Assembly (NCBI GenBank): GCA_902533035.1
Contig: CACAKI010000004.1
Location: 1 to 53,997, forward strand
Source of the DNA: an uncultured Bacteroidota bacterium
Lineage (GTDB): Bacteria; Bacteroidota; Bacteroidia; Flavobacteriales; TMED113
Reading direction: 5' to 3'
Length of the DNA stretch: 53,997 bases
The notes beneath the pieces were generated by a model. It made no database searches and was not told where the DNA came from. It was given only the letters and a program-made list of their open reading frames with translations. Both the position numbers and the translations under genes were made by a program. Positions 52,091 to 53,997 of this stretch are shown one piece after another; position 1 is the stretch's first letter, and every line of letters starts with the position of its first letter.

Positions 52091-52440
52091 AATTATAATT
52101 AGAGATATAAAAAATTATGCTTACCATGGTTGTTTGCCATCAGAAAAAAAAGATAGGTGGTGTATATAAAACAACATTATGGATAGAAGGTGACTTTTCT
52201 GAATCAGAACAAAAAGATGACCTAAATAAAACTATAGATTATGAAAAGGTTGTTGCATTAGTCAATCATGAAATGAAGATATCTTCTGATTTAATTGAAC
52301 ACATTACTCGTAGAATTTCAGATAGTATGATAAATACATTTTCTAAAATTGTCAAATTAAAAGTAAGAGTTGTAAAAATAAAACCTCCGATAAAGGCAGA
52401 GGTTCCTCAAGTAGAATATGTTTTAGAAAAAAAAAGATAA
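52083..52440 (+). CDS. folB: Dihydroneopterin aldolase, interrupted by a +1 frameshift at an A8 run (52144-52151)
   Basis: [23 protein letters not shown] (frame 1) continues as IGGVYKTTLWIEGDFSES...TIDYEKVVALVNHEM...LIEHITRRI (frame 2). Confidence 0.82.
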
Positions 52441-52452
52441 GAATACATTTTT

Positions 52453-52480
52453 TTGACTACACAATATTTTGCTAAGTTTG
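52453..52480 (+). promoter_or_regulatory. Bacteroidota-type promoter for tRNA-Cys: TTG (-33) - 17 bp - TAAGTTTG (-7)
   Basis: TTG at 52453-52455, TAAGTTTG at 52473-52480, tRNA starts 12 bp downstream. Confidence 0.65.
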
Positions 52481-52491
52481 CACCATCTAAA

Positions 52492-52562
52492 GGTCGGATG
52501 GCCGAGTGGCTAGGCAGTGGTCTGCAAAACCATCTACACCGGTTCGAATCCGGTTCCGACCT
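52492..52562 (+). tRNA. tRNA-Cys (anticodon GCA)
   Basis: Cloverleaf by eye: acceptor GGTCGGA/TCCGACC, anticodon loop CTGCAAA, T arm ACCGGTTCGAATCCGGT, U discriminator. Confidence 0.95.
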
Positions 52563-52800
52563 CTTTTTCATACAAAAAAAAACTTTATTAACAAGTTTTC
52601 AACAATTTTCTTGTTTTTCCAGAAGATTTTTAAGAAATTTAATAAAAAGTGGAGTGCCCCATTTTGTACATTTTTACCGCATTTCCACGAAAATAACAGA
52701 TTAAATAATATCAAAAAAGACCTCCATAAAGGATGATGCTCTTAGGGTAGGGTTTTTGTTTGGTGTTATTATATTTTAAACATTAATTAACATAGTAGCT

Positions 52801-53997
52801 ATGAAAAAACAATTATCAACCTTGAAAATAATGCTAGTGGCATTATTTTCAATAATTTCTTTAACAATTATTAATGCACAAGACTTTGAGTATACAATTA
52901 CAGATGCAAATATGACGGTTCAAGTTGGAGCTGATGTTTGCCCAGATTGTTCTGTTGGTGATATTTTAGGTGCGTTTTTTACTAATGATGATGGTGAATT
53001 ACAATGTGCGGGTTATCAGCCATGGACTGGAGATCAATTAGCTATTGCTGTTTGGGCTTCAGAGTCAGGCTTAGATAATGGTTTTGCGGCTGGTGAGGAG
53101 TTTACTTGGTTGTTGCAAACTGGTGACGGAGTAGAATGCTTAACGTCTGTAATGAACTCAGACGCACCTTTTTCAGATACTTTTGTAGCTAATGGTTTTG
53201 GACAAATTTTGTATCCATTAACTATAGGGTGTGAAGTTATTGAAACATGTGATGACCCTAATGTTACAATTGTTGATGCTGCGAGTATGCTTATTGGTGG
53301 GTGTTCAGATTCTGAGGCAACGAATTATTCTGGAGATGCTTGTGTTGCTTTAGGTTATACGTGGCTATCAGAAGCTTGTGAATATCCAGTGGCTACTTGT
53401 GATTGTCCAGAAGCATATAACTTTGGATTAGAAGGTAATTGTGTTGTTTTGTCAGGTGGTTGCGCTGACCCAACCGCAGAGAATTATTCTGGAGATGCTT
53501 GTGCATCAGCAGTCTTTGCTGCCCCAGATTGCCAATATGCTCCAGTAGACATGGCAATAGGGCCTTTTGATTTTACAATTACAGATGCAAACATGACCGT
53601 TCAAGTATCTGGATCAGCGGCTTCTTGGAATGGAGGCGCTCCACCACCAAATGGATCGTTGTTAGGAGCTTTTTTTACTAATGATGACGGGGAATTACAA
53701 TGTGCTGGTTTTGCAGAAATGACGGGAGAAGATCAATACGCTATTGCAGTATGGGCTTCAGAGTCAGGTTTAGATAATGGTTTTGCAGCAGGTGAAGAAT
53801 TTACTTGGGTTTTATCAATGGGCGGAGAATCTTTCATAGCAGATTCTTACGAAATGAATGCTAACCCTCCATTTTCAACAACATTTGTTGCTAATGGTTT
53901 TGGACAAATATTATCAGTAGCTTTTTCTGGTGAAGTAACAGTTAGTACTGGTTGTACGGACGCTTCAGCTTGTAACTATAATGCAGATGCTACTGAG
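52801..53997 (+). CDS. Secreted repeat protein with duplicated TITDANMTVQV...FAAGEEFTW domain and Cys-rich GC-x-D-x-x-A-x-N-Y linkers, truncated by window edge
   Basis: ATG with signal peptide (MKKQLSTLKIMLVALFSIISLTIINAQ), open to the window end; two near-identical domain copies. Confidence 0.85.
   Translation, partial: MKKQLSTLKIMLVALFSIISLTIINAQDFEYTITDANMTVQVGADVCPDCSVGDILGAFFTNDDGELQCAGYQPWTGDQLAIAVWASESGLDNGFAAGEEFTWLLQTGDGVECLTSVMNSDAPFSDTFVANGFGQILYPLTIGCEVIETCDDPNVTIVDAASMLIGGCSDSEATNYSGDACVALGYTWLSEACEYPVATCDCPEAYNFGLEGNCVVLSGGCADPTAENYSGDACASAVFAAPDCQYAPVDMAIGPFDFTITDANMTVQVSGSAASWNGGAPPPNGSLLGAFFTNDDGELQCAGFAEMTGEDQYAIAVWASESGLDNGFAAGEEFTWVLSMGGESFIADSYEMNANPPFSTTFVANGFGQILSVAFSGEVTVSTGCTDASACNYNADATE

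Noticed and set aside
52453-52736. ORFs 52453..52704 and 52506..52736
   Set aside because: Both read through the tRNA-Cys gene and low-complexity intergenic DNA; no protein-like composition.

Overview
The window is about 54 kb of low-GC Bacteroidota (Flavobacteriales-like) chromosome. It is mostly housekeeping genes plus type IX secretion (T9SS)-associated genes. Recognisable content: a truncated dual-ATPase peptide-type ABC transporter; a serine hydrolase; lipB; lysS; rpiB; an LRR protein with a DTLYVDNF tandem repeat; an M28 peptidase; an ALDH7-type dehydrogenase; rseP; dxr; GH3; an M23 peptidase; a PorW/SprE-like lipoprotein; bactofilin; atpI/Z-like and atpB-E-F-H-A-G genes; a histidine kinase; an enoyl-CoA hydratase; a flippase; dut; a nucleotidyltransferase; a TPR protein; an EnvC-like peptidase; tatA; gatA; an MltD-like transglycosylase; DUF4837; a TonB receptor; recO; a PorZ-like protein; tRNA-Arg(TCG); a YbjQ-like protein; a CotH/LTD/T9SS-CTD protein; mnmG; ybeY; DUF4175; gltX; folB; tRNA-Cys(GCA); and a truncated secreted repeat protein. 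I found no CRISPR array, transposon, rRNA or phage. The most notable signals are (1) five frame breaks in mnmG (x3), gltX and folB within 7.5 kb, all at A/T homopolymers, while equally long runs in neighbouring genes stay in frame; (2) a 26-bp perfect palindrome with a parS-like core (TGTTCCACGTGGAACA) at the mnmG 3' end; and (3) a coding minisatellite in the LRR protein. The frame breaks may be real (slippage-rescued or decaying genes) or homopolymer sequencing errors, and the sequence alone cannot decide. No clearly novel defence or biosynthetic system was seen.
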